Source: Owenia fusiformis (Eukaryota; Annelida; Polychaeta; Sabellida; Oweniidae). From it: a stretch of DNA of 64,000 nt. Of this stretch, positions 12,170 to 25,741 are shown one piece after another. The notes beneath the pieces are model-generated. The model ran no database searches, was not told the DNA's origin, and saw only the letters and a list, made by a program, of their open reading frames with translations. A program made the translations under genes and the position numbers. Positions within the stretch are counted from its first letter, which is position 1. Each line of letters opens with the position of its first letter. The stretch covers positions 25,620,455 to 25,684,454 of the forward strand of contig CAIIXF020000002.1 of assembly GCA_903813345.2 (NCBI GenBank). The letters run 5' to 3'.

Positions 12170-15100
12170 ATCAGACCTTGAACCAAATTGACAAATGGGG
12201 CCAACACATTTTTTTGAAACAACATTGTACTCCAGTAAAATCGTTGTAAATTTTCACATATAAATGAAAAAATTGCAACACAGAGTAAACCTAGTGTAAT
12301 CAATAGCCATTGGTAAGTAAAATAACATATCAAAAATCTAGAAAAATCTAAGTGGTGGAAAACCTTGGGATAATTTTATGAGGGGGTAATATGATAACCA
12401 TTGATAATTTCTGTTACATAACTCTAATCACTATAAAATTTTCAGGGATCAGGCGCCTATATATATTGAGTTGTCACGACAATTTTGAAATTAATTGGTC
12501 AATTGGTTATCATAGCAACGCAATTTAATTGCTCAAAATCTTAAATATTTCAGGTAAATCTGAAGCTTCTTTTAATAACAGATGTTGCCATTTATTTTCA
12601 AATAATTTGAAAATGAACAATAAACTACCCTAAAAACATATTTGAGGAGTGTTTAATAAGATAACATGATAAATGTGATAAATTATATGATATCTTTGAC
12701 CCTGAACTCTATTCTATTAGGTGACTACCTCTCTATCTACTCAAAAGTTGGCGTGGCACTTTTCAGTGATAATGTCCTAAAACAGTTATTTTTACAAAAT
12801 CAGTCACAGTTATTCGTATTTATAGGGCTCATGGATACGGATGTTATTCTTTAATATGGTGAGTCTGTACATGATTGGTCAAGGGGTTGCCATAGTAACA
12901 CAGAGCATAATAAACGCAAATAGTGTAGTGCATATGTTCTGAAAAAACTTATGACCTACGAATATGATTCAATCCCCAGCGTATATGGTGTCCTTCAATA
13001 CCAAGAACATGTCATCCAATAGTCTGATATGGTAGAACCTGAGACTATAGAATAGTTCAGAAGAGCCTAAGTTGGTTCAGCCTCCAGAGTATATAGATGA
13101 TACAGCCTCAAGAGTATAAAATTAGTGCAGTCTCAAGAATCTAATATGATACAGCCTCAAGTAGTATACGTATTCAGCATCCAGAGTCCAAGATGATATA
13201 ACATTCAGAATCTAAGATTGTTATAGTAGTCAGAGCCTAGAATCAGTACAGCCTCCATAAGTCTAAGATGGTATAGCCTCCAGACCCTTAGATGGTACAG
13301 CCTCCAGATGTAACATGGGATCAGTCTCCAGAGTATAAGATGGTACAGCTTTCAGAGGCTATGATTGCTATAGCATTCAGAGCCTAGGATGGGTACAGCC
13401 TCCATGAGTCTAAGATGGTACAGCCTCCATGAGTCTAAGATGGTACAGCCTCCAGATATAACATGGAATCAGTCTCCAGAGTCTAAGATGATACAGCTTC
13501 AGAGGCTATGATTGCTATAGCATCCAGAGGCTAAGATAGGCACAGTTTCCACGAGTCAAAGATGGTACAGCTTCCAGATATAACATGGGTTCAGTCTCCA
13601 GAGTCCAAGATGGTAGATCCTTCAGATCATTTGATTGCTATAGCATTCAGAGCCTATGATAAGTACAGCCTCCAAGAGTCTAACATGTACAGCCTCCAAC
13701 CCTTAGATGGTACAGCCTCTCGATATAACATAGGACCAGTTTCCAGAATCTAAGATGGTACAGCCTTCAGAGCCTAAAATGGTTCAGCCTCCAAGGTTGA
13801 AAATGGTATAGCCTACGACTAATATTAACAATTAGAGTCTAATATGGCCTCAGGAGTTTAATGGGTACATCTACTTCTATAATGGCTACAACCTTCAATT
13901 CGAAGAGTCTAAGATGACCCAGCCTCTAGAGTCAGAGTCTTCAATGGGTATAGTCTCCAGAGTCAAAAATGGTATAGCCTCCAGACCCTTTGATGAGTTC
14001 TTGGAACAGCCTTCGAGAGAAGATGGTACACCTTCCAGATGCAGAGTTAACAATGGGTACAGCCTCCAAGAGTCTACAATGGGTATAGCCTCCAGAGCTT
14101 CTGGTGTTTAATGGGTACAGCATCCATAATCTAGGATTGATACAGCCTATATAGTCTAAGTTGATAAATCTTCTAGAGTCTAAGATGTCAAGAATCACAA
14201 TTTTGCCACATATAACATCAATATGTGATTAATAAATAGATATAAGATGGTACAGCCTCTAGAGTCTTAGAGGTTGTAGACCCTAGTGTTTAATAGGTAC
14301 ATCCTCCAAACTCTGCAATGGGTAGAATATCCATAATCTAAGATTGATAGAGCGTACAGGGTCTAAGTTGGTACATCTTCTTGAGTCTAAGAAGTCAAGA
14401 ATCACCATTTTGTCACATATAACACCAATCTGTGATTAATTAATAGGTCAGGAAATGCTAAGACAGATGGGCGGGCAGACGAACAAACAGAGCAGTATTT
14501 CAAGAAACAGCATTATTAGTTGTGTTACCATAGCAAACGCATATCAATATTATCCAAACCTGTATTTGTTAAAAAAGATCATACACTAAAACAGTTCTTA
14601 AGGATGAATGTAATACACAATTAAGATTTACAAGGATTGGCTGAAATGACCTCTACCCACGATTCACATACAATATGTTGTGTTACTATGGCAACCAATT
14701 GACAAAATATATTTGGACTCACCATTCCAGATAATTACATATGTATTAATGACCCTTGTAAATATGATTCTGTCAACATGAAATTATTTGGAATTGTAAT
14801 AACAAAAAGTGCCACGCCCACTTTGTGGTAAATTGAGCAGTAGTTATCAAACATGAGCCAAATATGTCATCCTATTAACCTATTTATCATGTTATCTTGT
14901 TGTAAACTCCTTCAATATGTATAACGCTCAAGTTTGTGTTCCTTTTGAAAAATTAAAAATGACAAACTACGATCTGTTTGTAGGGAAACGGTAGATTTAT
15001 CCTTAATATTTACAATATTTTGCAATTAAGTTATGTTGCCATGGTAACCAATTGACCAATCAAGATCAGTCTTTTCATGACAACTAACTATATATGGATG

Positions 15101-15420
15101 CATAATCCCTGAAAATTTGAATGTGATTGGAGGCACCCAACAGAAGATATAAATGCTTAACACAGTACCCCCTCATAAAATAAGACCAGGGGGTACAAAT
15201 AGTGATTTTTACATGTCTTCCACTACTTAGATTTTTCTAGATTTTTGATATGTCTTTAAACTCATCAATATGCATTTGTTTCACTAGGTTTAATAAGTGT
15301 TGCAATTTTTTCATTTATTTTTCGTGTTTTTACTGGAGTATTGAGCTTATTGTTCTTCAAAAAATATTAGCCCACATTTTTCAGAAATCTCAATTGAGAC
15401 CCGTTTTAACTGAAATTAAA
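12170..15420. mobile_element. Very long inverted repeat (about 3.2 kb) with a minisatellite in its loop
   Basis: The left arm (about 12170-12925) returns as reverse complement at about 14660-15420. Examples are ATCAAAAATCTAGAAAAATC / GATTTTTCTAGATTTTTGAT, AAAAAATTGCAACAC / GTGTTGCAATTTTTT and AAGATAACATGATAAAT / ATTTATCATGTTATCTT. The arms are diverged but collinear. The loop is the 13.0-14.4 kb minisatellite plus short flanks. No protein is encoded. Confidence 0.8.
13025..14420. repeat. Degenerate minisatellite (AAGATGGTACAGCCTCCAGA unit)
   Basis: Dozens of units of about 24-28 bases around GTCTAAGATGGTACAGCCTC CAGA, with higher-order blocks (for example TCCAGATATAACATGG recurring about every 120 bases). 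It sits between the arms of the long inverted repeat. Confidence 0.9.
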
Positions 15421-15479
15421 ATGAGTCTAAACTATCTTATTAAATTTAAACTAAAATGAATCCCAATTCCCCCCCCCTC

Positions 15480-17400
15480 CTTCGACCAGAGAGGGAGGCA
15501 CAATGCAGTCAGGTGCTTTTCTTTCATCAAAGATACAGCATCAGGTATGTGGACTATCCTGTTGTATTAACCTCACATTTCCCATGTGATAGCCCAGTTA
15601 GTGATAATTGCTGAGATTAGCAAGAACACAGAGAGTCATGAGGTCAGTAGCAGAAAAGCTATTAAGTGTTATCTGAAAAAGATTAGGTGCAAAACTTTCA
15701 TATCACCTATTTTGACTAGGAAATCTCAAAAACTAGTCAAAATATTCAATTTACATGGTTTTTCAAAATGTATACTGTACTGTACAGAAATTGCAAATGG
15801 CAACTATTTTCAAAGATTCCTACAGCCAGGTGTGGCACATTGTTGTTTCAATGTAGGGAAAGATCATTCATTGCTTCAATTTATCTTACTTGTAATTAGG
15901 AACCTTAAATGACCTCATCTTAACCCTTTTTGTCTTTATATTTCTACTCCTGATAGAAAGATAACTTTTGGCCGTATACTTTATGGAATTGGTCAATCTG
16001 AAGCAAATAGGATAAATCCTATGCTAAGGGCTGATGTGAAAAAAGTCACTCCACCTCTTTGGGAATCAAACCTACATCCTCTCAATGATGTTAGATGGTC
16101 TGATTAAAGATGATTGTAACCAAGGATAACATTCCTTTCTTTAAGTGAGAATCATAAATAAAAAGTAACATTTTCAAAAATAACATTTTGCCATCCCTCC
16201 ATGACAAATTCTATATTAACATCTACTTTAGATGACAGTTATAATTATCTTATATGTCAATGAACCTTCCTTTAATTCAAATATAACAGCAAGTGAGACA
16301 ATTATGACCTAATCAGGAACTCTATATCATTTTCTCACTTGACACCATCACGAAACATTACATATAGATCAAAAATTAAGTTATTCATTAATTTATATTA
16401 ATTTGTCATGTGATAATAGAAATATGCATTAGCCTGAATTGATTTTTGATTCATTTGAGCGAGACTTATCGCCATACAAAAGTATGACATCATAGCCCTA
16501 CCTTTTTATGTCTCTCTTCAGATCAGCCAACACTTAGTGGATATTATAGTCCTAGTATGTGATAAATGTGATATCCAACTCCCCGAATGACTTATAGTAG
16601 ATATAGATGAACACTGGGATGAGAGCTAAGATAAAACCTAGGAAAAATACATCCAAAATCTCAATGTAGCCATCTTCCATCCAAAACACAGAATATTGCC
16701 TTTATACTGTATATTGACATGATCTGCAATCTGCATACAGTAATCTTGCCTGTGTGATACTGATCCAATATTCCCGACATTCCTGTTTTTAGTTATGCAG
16801 CAATGTGCAGGTTTTTAAATATACTGAGTCAAATTAGTGATTGATTTGAAACAAAAATAATACAGAAATGCCACATTCCATTCCAATTTAAACTAAAATT
16901 CAATTCATTTAAATGGTTCATGGATATATCGAATCTGCAATTTTTTCTTAGCGGTAAAATGCCTGTCATTCCGACATGTTGATTGTCTAACCTTAAATCA
17001 GCTGAATCTGCCAAAATGAACAGAAATGTTTTACTTGGTGAATTCGAGAATAGATGCCCTTTTAAATTCCAAGCACAGTGTTTATTTGTACTGGGGAACA
17101 ATAACTATAAGAGCAACCAGTCTTATGCAAAGACACATAAAATGGCAAAACTGAGGTGACGTTCCATTGATATACAACCTCCGAACAAAGGCCCCCAGAA
17201 CTCACGCCTCCTTCCAAGAATAAGGAAGGAATGTAGTGAATGATGTCTGGAACCTTACAATCAGAGGATGATGATTTACCAGAGTTTGATATCTTGTTAG
17301 CCATGTCTTCTGGGGATTTGCACTGGACTGTAATTGTTGTTATTAGATAAATTATGTTTTTTTCTGGACAGCAAATAGTCTTGGATCAAGACTGCAGATC
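15480..17400. other. Non-coding stretch
   Basis: Ordinary AT-rich sequence with no gene recognised. It includes the second copy of the repeat described at 5880 (about 17170-17260). Confidence 0.35.
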
Positions 17401-17957
17401 ATTATCTACTTCACCAACACATCTGGAGAGGAGTACTGTTGGGGTCACACTTAGGGCTTGAAGCCACACTATACAGAAAATAACTTAATGCTTGGAATTC
17501 ACGAAGACAGGGTGGCCAAAAAAGATTGTAAACCTCTAATTTTAGAATAACTGAATTAATTATGACAGAATCTTCTTGAATCAATTGTCTACTTCACCAA
17601 CACATCTGGAGAGGCCTCTGTTGGGGTCACATTAGGGCTTGTAGCCATACTAGACAGAAAATAACTTAATGCTTGGAATTCACGAAGACAGGGTGGCAAA
17701 AAAAGATTGTAAACCTCTAATTTTAGAATAACTGAATTAATTATGGCAGAATCTTCTTGAATTAATTGTCTACTTCACCAAAACATCTGGAGAGGCCTCT
17801 GTTGGGGTCACATTAGGGCTTGTAGCCATACTAGACAGAAAATAACTTAATGCTTGGAATTCACGAAGACAGGGTGGCCAAAAAAGATTGTAAACCTCTA
17901 ATTTTAGAATAACTGAATTAATTATGACAGAATCTTCTTGAATCAATTGTCTACTTG
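17401..17957. repeat. Tandem repeat, three units of about 181 bp
   Basis: Units start with ATT(A/G)TCTACTTCACCAA at 17401, 17584 and 17765 and end again at 17946. The second and third are nearly identical; the first is more diverged. Confidence 0.95.
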
Positions 17958-18179
17958 TCAGATCATATCAAATACATCCAAGTGTGTAAATTGGACATAT
18001 CATGAAATGCATAAAAGTAATGACTCAAATAATCACGCGTGATAATGCCAAAGACAGAAACCCCAATTTCAGGAAATTGCAGTTTTGAATAATTTTTCAA
18101 GACATAAAGTGTGATTTCTTTAAACCTATACATCAAAGATTGATAATGTTGAACCTCTGTTGGCTCTATCGAAGTGTCT

Positions 18180-18365
18180 ATGCCCATAGCCAGCTTTTGC
18201 CAAAGGGGATTCACTTTTTGAAAAATTCCAAGGGGTTAATTTTTTGACAACTTTGGCCCAAAAAATAGCCCAAATCACTTTAAAAGTACTCAGAATCATG
18301 AAAAACTGCATGATTTTGAAAGAATTTTTGGCCGGGGCTCAAACCCCACCTTGGCTACGGGCCTG
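18180..18365. mobile_element. CAGGCCCG-family TIR element
   Basis: The left end GCCCATAGCCAGCTTTTGCC and right end CCTTGGCTACGGGCCTG match the other copies. The core has GAAAAACTGCATGATTTTGA. No clear target duplication is visible. Confidence 0.75.
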
Positions 18366-20200
18366 ATTAAGATTATATATTATATAAGATATATTTAGAT
18401 ATTATGTGTAATTTATCAATTGTATTAACATGTTATATAATTCTATTATATTACCAAGTTATATAATTAGCACTATATTATATCAACTATAATTAATTAA
18501 GTGTTATAATAAATTACACAATAGTTATTAATCAAAATAATGATGTGTATAATCAAGTGTTGTCTAGCAACCATATCTTATAAATTAGACAGCATCACGT
18601 TTCTATGGAGAAGTAATATCAAACTGAGATCATTGTGTAATAAGAAAGCTAAAATGAAATATTAGCAATCATTTAGAAAGACTGTCTTAAATCTTACCCA
18701 AGAATAAAGCCAAAATTCAAAATTCAGCAACCTACATGGAAAAAGCTGTAATTGAATTTTATAAACATAGATTGTACACATTGACAAATTTTTGAGTTAT
18801 TTATACTTTATCCACCTTCATTTGTTTGGCTAATTTATCAAATATACATGTACCTTCTATATTAATAGTGCTAAATTTTCTGATTGTTCTTCAATACACA
18901 CGAATACTGCTAAGTTGTACTTACAGAATCTAATCCATCCATCACTTCTTTGAAATGCAATGTCAGAGATTTAAGGTTAAAACATATATTTGATATCTGT
19001 AGTTTCAGAATTCACAAATGTTTGAATGAATGTACATCTGTATACATGTTTTTGTCGGCTAAACTTAGTTCCATACAATCTTACAAGTTCCTTCAATATA
19101 TCAGGGTTTTTGAAGTAAAAATCTGTGAAATTATGTTCAGTTCACTTTAATCCATCATCGGATCCAAACTTAAAAAAGTTATTTCTCCTCAAATATATCC
19201 TAAAATCAGCCAAACATAACTTATTTATTTCTATTTGTTCGTGACTTCGAAAAACATATTGCTGATATATGGTTTGTAGGTGTTCAAATCACTCCTCGAT
19301 ATCTTGATTCTCTCTCTTGATTCAGGCTATATTGTGCAAAAAAAGAACATTAACTTGATCACATAAAGTAGATAACTTTACGACTCTACATGTGTTTCCA
19401 TAATTTTCTCATTTAACACCTCCTCATATAGTACTTTTTCAGAGTTTTCACATCTCCATTGAATCTAGAACATATATGCATCATCTTCTTGCATTGTTTT
19501 AAATGCTCCTTCTCTCGCTCTCTCTATTTTGTTTTTTCCACATTTCCAAAGAATCTAGAGCATTATATAGTATATTACACATTTGTATTGTTTTAAATGC
19601 TTTTTCTCCCTCCTCTATTTTACTTTTTTCACATTTGCAAAGAATCTTGAGCATTATATGGTATACCACACCTATATGTACCAGTATTGTTTTAAATGGT
19701 TTTTCTCCCTCCTCTTATTTTGCTCTTGAGGTAAACATGCCCTCTGACATTCTAACAAGTTGCAGTTGGGTTGAAGCAGGTAGTAATTGCTGTAGTTCAA
19801 GTTCAGTTGTTTCTATATATGAAATGAACAGACCCATGTATTTAGCACTGCCAGTGTCTAAATTTCCTCATACGTCATGTTTATTCCGTGTTTTTTCTCT
19901 AAAATTTGAATGAACTGTATCATTTTCTGTCGGTTCTATACAATTTAGAGTGTAAACTATATAGCTCTTTATTCAATTCCTTGCTAATTCCACTCTGTTT
20001 TAGTCTATTTCTCACTTTAAAACATGTTGTTTCTCTCCTGGGACTTATTTGTTTATTTGCATTCTCTGCTCTCTGGTATCACTTAACAAGGGATGTGTCA
20101 TTTAGACTAACTCAATTTAGGGAGTTAAGTTGGAAAATGAAAATACTTGGTTTAATGTAACATATGAGGTTTGGATTAAATTGACCTTTTTATACCCTGT
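18366..20200. other. AT-rich non-coding stretch
   Basis: Starts with an AT-rich tract (TTATATAATT-like words, 18370-18500). Around 19440-19720 a segment of about 90-100 bases, with TTTTCACATTT(C/G)CAAAGAAT and TTGTTTTAAATG, recurs about three times. No gene seen. Confidence 0.4.
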
Positions 20201-20279
20201 GTGCATTCTGCAGAGTTTGATTTTGTTTCTTTGAAGGTTTTTAATAAAATAAGAATTTTAGGCTCTGAGTTACAGTGTA

Positions 20280-20500
20280 CCACACTGGCAGATCCAGAAC
20301 CTAACAATAAGAGGACACATTTCAAATCAGAAAAAAAATATTTGGGCCTCATAATCCCAAAATTGGGCCAAAATTTTGAACATTTTACGGTTTTTTTTAT
20401 AATTTGGCCTAAAAAGACCCCAAAAAAGCCAAGTTATGCCCAAAAAGCCCCTACAAGTTTTTTTGGGCCTACTCAAGGGGGGGGGGACTTTTTAGTCTTC
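20280..20500. repeat. Dispersed repeat (GGCAGATCCAGAACC / GGGGGG family)
   Basis: GGCAGATCCAGAACCTAACA here resembles GGTGGATCCAGAAGCTAACA at 30.03 kb, followed by an ACATTTCAAA(T/G)CAGAAAA stretch in both. Likely another small transposon family; ends not defined. Confidence 0.5.
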
Positions 20501-20609
20501 AAACACTTAAAATTGAAACATTTACCTCAGACTTCATTCCAATTTTCATATTGGAACAGCTCAAGTGTTTTCACTGCAGTACTATGATATCAGAAATAAA
20601 CAACATACA

Positions 20610-20745
20610 TAACCAGCCATTAACATGACAAAATGTCACCACCCACCATTTGTTACACACACTGAATGCCGAACATCAAGCATCGACCACCATCCATAAA
20701 GAAAGTTGGAAACTGACAATAAGTCACCAGTATATTAAAGTGTCT
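20610..20745 (-). repeat. Hairpin-headed dispersed element (GTCACCAC family)
   Basis: CCATTAACATGACAAAATGT then CACCACCCACCATTTGTTAC, ending near GACAATAAGTCACCAG. Minus orientation, short form. Confidence 0.75.
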
Positions 20746-21822
20746 AAATATTTACAGATGATATTTGCCTCATTGATACTTTTTTGCCTCACTGACCAAA
20801 ACAATTTGCCTCATTGATATAAAAATGCCTTCTACACCCCTCCTCTTGTGAAATCCTAGTATAGCTTTTTGCCTTATCAACAAAGAAATCCATTTTCTTA
20901 GAAACCAAAAAATTCTGCACCCCCACCCCCTAAGGAATCCTGGTTACGGCAATGGCCTGAAGAGGTTTCCTGATCATCACAGACTAGATAGACATCAGTT
21001 ATAACTATATAACAGCAACACAGAAACAAATAAATAGATATCCAAATGAGACATCCCTGCAAAACAAACCATAACAACAGGCTGATAGTTGAACACCCAC
21101 CAAACCACAAGTATAGTATAAAGTATATTGTATTTAGGCTACAGCATATGTAGGTTATCTCAGGAGAACTTTCCAGTTTTCAGAGCACAGAGATTATATA
21201 TAAATGTAAAAAAATCTTCATGCCTTGTAGCTTCAGATACCCACTAATAGAGGAAATATTGTTTAGCTCTCTGAGGATATCGGAAAAAACTAGCATCATT
21301 CATGATATTGCAAAAAATATATTTATTATGCACCTCCTTTAGATACTGCAATATGATTGGTTCTCAGCTGCTCATGATTTGGCAATACTCGCTCGTTTTT
21401 GAAAACTGCCAGATATTTTTTAAATATTTGACCCTTTAGGGTTGGATATTTTTTCAATGTTTTTGCAACATTCCCGACTTCAGAGTTCCATTCTCAATAA
21501 CTCAAGTACTATTTAAAGCTTACATCAGAAACACATGGCAAATAGAAGAAAGGCATATACTTATCAATCACCTTTACACTTATCATTCAAACATTACGCA
21601 AAATTCTGCAAGAATGCCTCAAACAAATGTAAATTGAATCCTGGGACAAGACAACACTTTTTCATTCGGTGTAAAGGTAGAGGTAAGTTGTTCGAGTTTT
21701 AAAAAAATAAAAATTTCTAAAAATGTAAGTACACAAAACCACAATCAAAAGATTGATTGAGGTCCATAATAAAACAAATACTGGATGATCAGGAGCTGGG
21801 TATGGCAGAATACCTATTCGAG

Positions 21823-21866
21823 AAAAAAATATTGGGTGAATCTACCGATTCGCCCAATATTTTTTC
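21823..21866. repeat. Near-perfect short hairpin
   Basis: AAAAATATTGGGTGAATC, a four-base loop TACC, then GATTCGCCCAATATTTTT. One G-T position apart from perfect pairing. No associated gene. Confidence 0.7.
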
Positions 21867-21879
21867 CAAACTTGTGCAT

Positions 21880-23920
21880 GATGACAAAACATAATCACCT
21901 AGATCTTTGCTCCCCATCTGATACCTTTCTTTTAATTTTTAGAGTCTTTTCCTTGCTCTGAGATCTCGTTAAGTCTCGTTTTTAATGAGATTTTAAGAGA
22001 TCTGCATTTCTAACCATAAAGATCAACATTTTCTTCTATTTGATATTATTTGAATTCTGGGTGTAATTTTCTATCAAAACAACTTTAATTTGCACAGTTA
22101 TTTACCTTTATATTCAAATTTTAAAAATGTTCAAGTTGCCTGAAAAAGGTCAGGCTAAATCCCAATGACACAATGTTGAAAAACCTTTAAAAGTTCATTT
22201 ACTCTTACAAAGATCACAATTTTAATGTTAAATCACAATCCACATGTTAATTAGCTCATAAGTTGATTGAAATTGAACTTCTTGTTAGATCAAGAAATAA
22301 GTGTCTCTTGAAATATGTTTCCATGTATTCTGGCCCTACCAACACCTATGCTGCCATCTATTTTTCCATTTATACAGAAAATGGTCAAAGCTTCAGAGTA
22401 ACAACATGGAGATCTTTCCCCAAATTATATTATTGATTTCTTAATTGAAACTTTGAAAGGTCTCGTTGCATGCTAAAAATACTTAAATCTGATTCAATTC
22501 AGGACTTAAACACTAACACAAGCCATATCAAATAACTGACTGATCATCTATGAAACATGTGCATTTATAATATTGTTAAATGATTTTTACTGAAATTGAC
22601 TTTAATCAAAATTAACAATAAATATATGACTAATTAAAGTAAGAACTATAATTGTCAAATTCAAACAGTTACTAGTCTTAACCCTAGGAGTATGTTTGTC
22701 GTTTTAAAATTTTATTCATCAAGTTTCTAATAAGCCAAAGGGTATATGATTCTCCTTACAATTTAGTCTTCAAGTGTTTTAGTCTTAGATTTATTCTGGA
22801 GGTGCTTTACCAAAGCACTAAATTGAGAAATAGATATTAAGAGATAACAAATACTGTATATGGTGTCATACTCATTGATTAGACCTCCAAGTCTGAACTC
22901 AGTTGATTTAAAACCTGTGTATGTTGACAAAACACAAGTTACCCAGATATCTTTGCTCCCGATCTGATTCCTTTTATTTGTTGACAAATTAACAACATGG
23001 TAATCTTTCCCCGAGAAATTAAATTTTTGATTTCTCAATTGGAACTTCTGAAAGGTTTCATACTAAAAATTCTTAAATCTCTGAATCAATAGAGGTGTTT
23101 CTAAATTGCTTTAAAATTTTGCAAATTTTCATTTTTTCATGAGATTTACACTTTTTACCTCTATTGACTTACATTTCTTTCTTTTTTTCTTAGCATTTTT
23201 GAATTCAGTGAAATGTTTTCTCCAATAATAGCTTTGATTCACAGTTATGTCATTTAAATCATTTTCCATGACATTTGAAAAAAAATTGATGCAATGCTAA
23301 AATTCATTAAAACCTTGGTTTATTTGGATGACAATCAATACTTTCATGTTTAATCACAATATGTACATTGACAGGGTCATCCGATAGTATGCCATTTGGG
23401 TTTCAAACAGAATCGACCAACACTTTTTGATAAATCATTAAATTAAATGACTGTAAGTTTTTAGCATTGAAGTCAATGGAAGTTTGGCCCAAGTAAATCA
23501 AAGACAAACAAGGGAGACATCAATTAAGTAAGCTTTATTCAGCTAAATAGAAACTATACTATTCAGGATCGGACTTAAACACTAAAATTGCCAAATCAAA
23601 TAACTGACTGGTCATATATCAAACATGGTGTGCATGTAATAAATTGTAAAATGATTTTATAAAATTGACTTGCTTCAAAATCAAAAACAAATACATTACT
23701 ACTTTTACTATGAAAAATAATTGTCAAATCGAAATAAGCTTTAGTCTTCACCCTAGGAATATGTCAACATTTTTAAACTATATCTGTCTATTTTCTAATA
23801 ACTTATAGGGTATATATACCTTCTTCAAATTTCTCCAATCAAACAAACTGTTTGCTATATACCATGTATAATTTTGAAGGTGCTATTATGTATAAGCACT
23901 AAATTAAAATAGGAACAAAC
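21880..23920. repeat. Decayed direct duplication
   Basis: Blocks recur in the same direction: ATCTTTGCTCCC(C/G)ATCTGAT at about 21904 and 22949; CTAAAAATNCTTAAATCT at about 22472 and 23063; GGACTTAAACACTAA at about 22502 and 23572; and CTTNACCCTAGGANTATGT at about 22678 and 23746. Offsets are about 0.6 kb and 1.05-1.07 kb, so the history is complex. No gene. Confidence 0.6.
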
Positions 23921-24230
23921 ACAAGACTAATATTCTGATGAAAGGGGAGGGGACCAAGATACAGTTTGACATCAAAGGACATGACTTGGATTGTATGATT
24001 AAATGTTTATTTATAAGCCATCGGTAATTCAGTCCAGTACTTTTTCAATTTTTACAGGACTATATGTAAATTGGTCAGTCTAGACAAGGATGCGTCATAA
24101 GCTTCGGCCCGAGCGCCTGGGAACAGTTACTTTTGATACGGACCAGTTCACTTTCAATAGTCACCAGCCCAGTTGACTAGTCCACCTCTTGGTCAACATA
24201 GAATACATATCGTAACAAACCAGTGCTTAG

Positions 24231-24405
24231 GTACAGCTGGAAAATAACATTTTGGTAAAAAATTGCTAAACCTGCATATATTATTTTCTGGTACACTATA
24301 AAGTATGAAGGCATTAACTACATTGTCTTCTTTTAGTATATCTGGTAAGAGGTCAATGGGAACTCCAGAAAATTCTGATATTTCACACTTTCTTTTTTTC
24401 CAACC
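24231..24405 (-). mobile_element. Partial copy of the TTAA-flanked fold-back element
   Basis: AGGTACAGCTGGAAAATAAC through to ATTCTGATATTTCACACTTT matches the reverse complement of the right half of the 27369-27772 element, with an internal deletion of about 40-50 bases. Confidence 0.75.
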
Positions 24406-24751
24406 TAAACTCTTCTAATCCCCTAATGTAAACAAGGCGATATACGTAGCCTGATTTATGGGATACTTTAATAAATACAAACATGCATGTATGGAAAAAG
24501 AACGACCTGTAGGCCATTTGGCATTACCATTTTGAAACTGCTACAATACAGAGTCTATTAAACACTGGACAGTGCTTCCATCTTTATTCAAAATGTTTTT
24601 ATATGAGTTTGAATTTTATCGAAAGGTTGGCCTTCAAATGAATGCAACTCTCAAGCCTTCACTGGTACTTCTGTTTCCTAGTTGTTTTGACCAACCCTAA
24701 CTACCGTTGAACAACATAAAATGCTAAACATTAAAACTACATACACATTAT

Positions 24752-24957
24752 ACATGAGAGTGATCTCCCTAGCATTAAAGCAAGTGAGCGTAGCACCCAA
24801 TTGAGATTTTGAAATTAGGCTTGCACCCACCTGAAAATCCATTTGCACCCATTTGAAAATAAGAAAAATCATGAAAAATTGGTATATTTTGACAAATTTT
24901 GGTCTGAATTGTGAAAATGAGAATTTTGCACCCACCTGGGAAGATCACTGCATGATA
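24752..24957 (-). repeat. Dispersed element with GTGATCTCCC-type ends, minus copy
   Basis: Reverse-orientation copy of the 5456-5655 element: AGTGATCTCCCTAGCATTAA at the left, CACCTGGGAAGATCACTGCA at the right. Confidence 0.75.
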
Positions 24958-25174
24958 ATCTTTTAAGAGATATATCTTACCTGAGACATTGATGCTCCAT
25001 TGTTGTCTGTCTACCTGCACAGGTGTGTTGTTTTCCCTCTTTACCTGAGAAGCTCGTTAAAGGTGAGCTAATGGTAATTACATATTCCCCTTCAGCCATA
25101 TTAACGTGTCTCAGTCCTCAGGTGGCTGAAAAAGTTTTTAAAATATAAAAATTGGTTTAATTTTTTAAACACTC

Positions 25175-25340
25175 AAACTTGTGTAAGTGGAACACCTGGA
25201 ACAAGTGGAATACCTCACAATAATGTTCTACTTGGAGGTGTTCCACTTACAGAGCTTCATTTTACAAAAAATCAGGACAGTTCTATTAATAGAGATGGTC
25301 CACTTACAAAGATATTCCACTTTACAGGTTTTACTGTATC
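25175..25340. mobile_element. pogo/Tigger-like MITE (CAGGTTTTACTGTA end)
   Basis: Inside are repeated GTGGAACACCTG and GGTGTTCCACTTACA words, and the right end is ACAGGTTTTACTGTA. Related copies lie at about 33.1, 34.4, 44.7, 62.2 and 62.95 kb. Confidence 0.65.
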
Positions 25341-25741
25341 GTGTATGGAAAACAAATTACAAGCAATGTTAGGACTATAATGCAATCAAAATGTCACTGA
25401 GATGGGCAAAAGTGTTCGAAATAAGTGTTCATATTTCGGGTTTTTTTAAACAAGAGAGTCAAGAAGTCATTACAAAATTGTGCCCAAATATATTATATTG
25501 ACATATCTTTTATATATCATTCAAACAATATTCATGAGAATATTAATAATATTGTAATTCTAAACACCACCAAAAACATTCTCCCCATAAAAGCAAAAGA
25601 GTTGCAGCTGTCTCAAATTATGGTAATATTCATGTACACTTCAATCTTTAAATCAACCAGCAGTTCAAAATGTCGATACGGGGATTATATTGATGTCACT
25701 TCAAACTAATGGACTATTGCAACTTGCATACACGTAGTATA

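Noticed and set aside
13562-14198. Short frames within the 13.0-14.4 kb region
   Set aside because: Products of a degenerate minisatellite on both strands; no coding signature.
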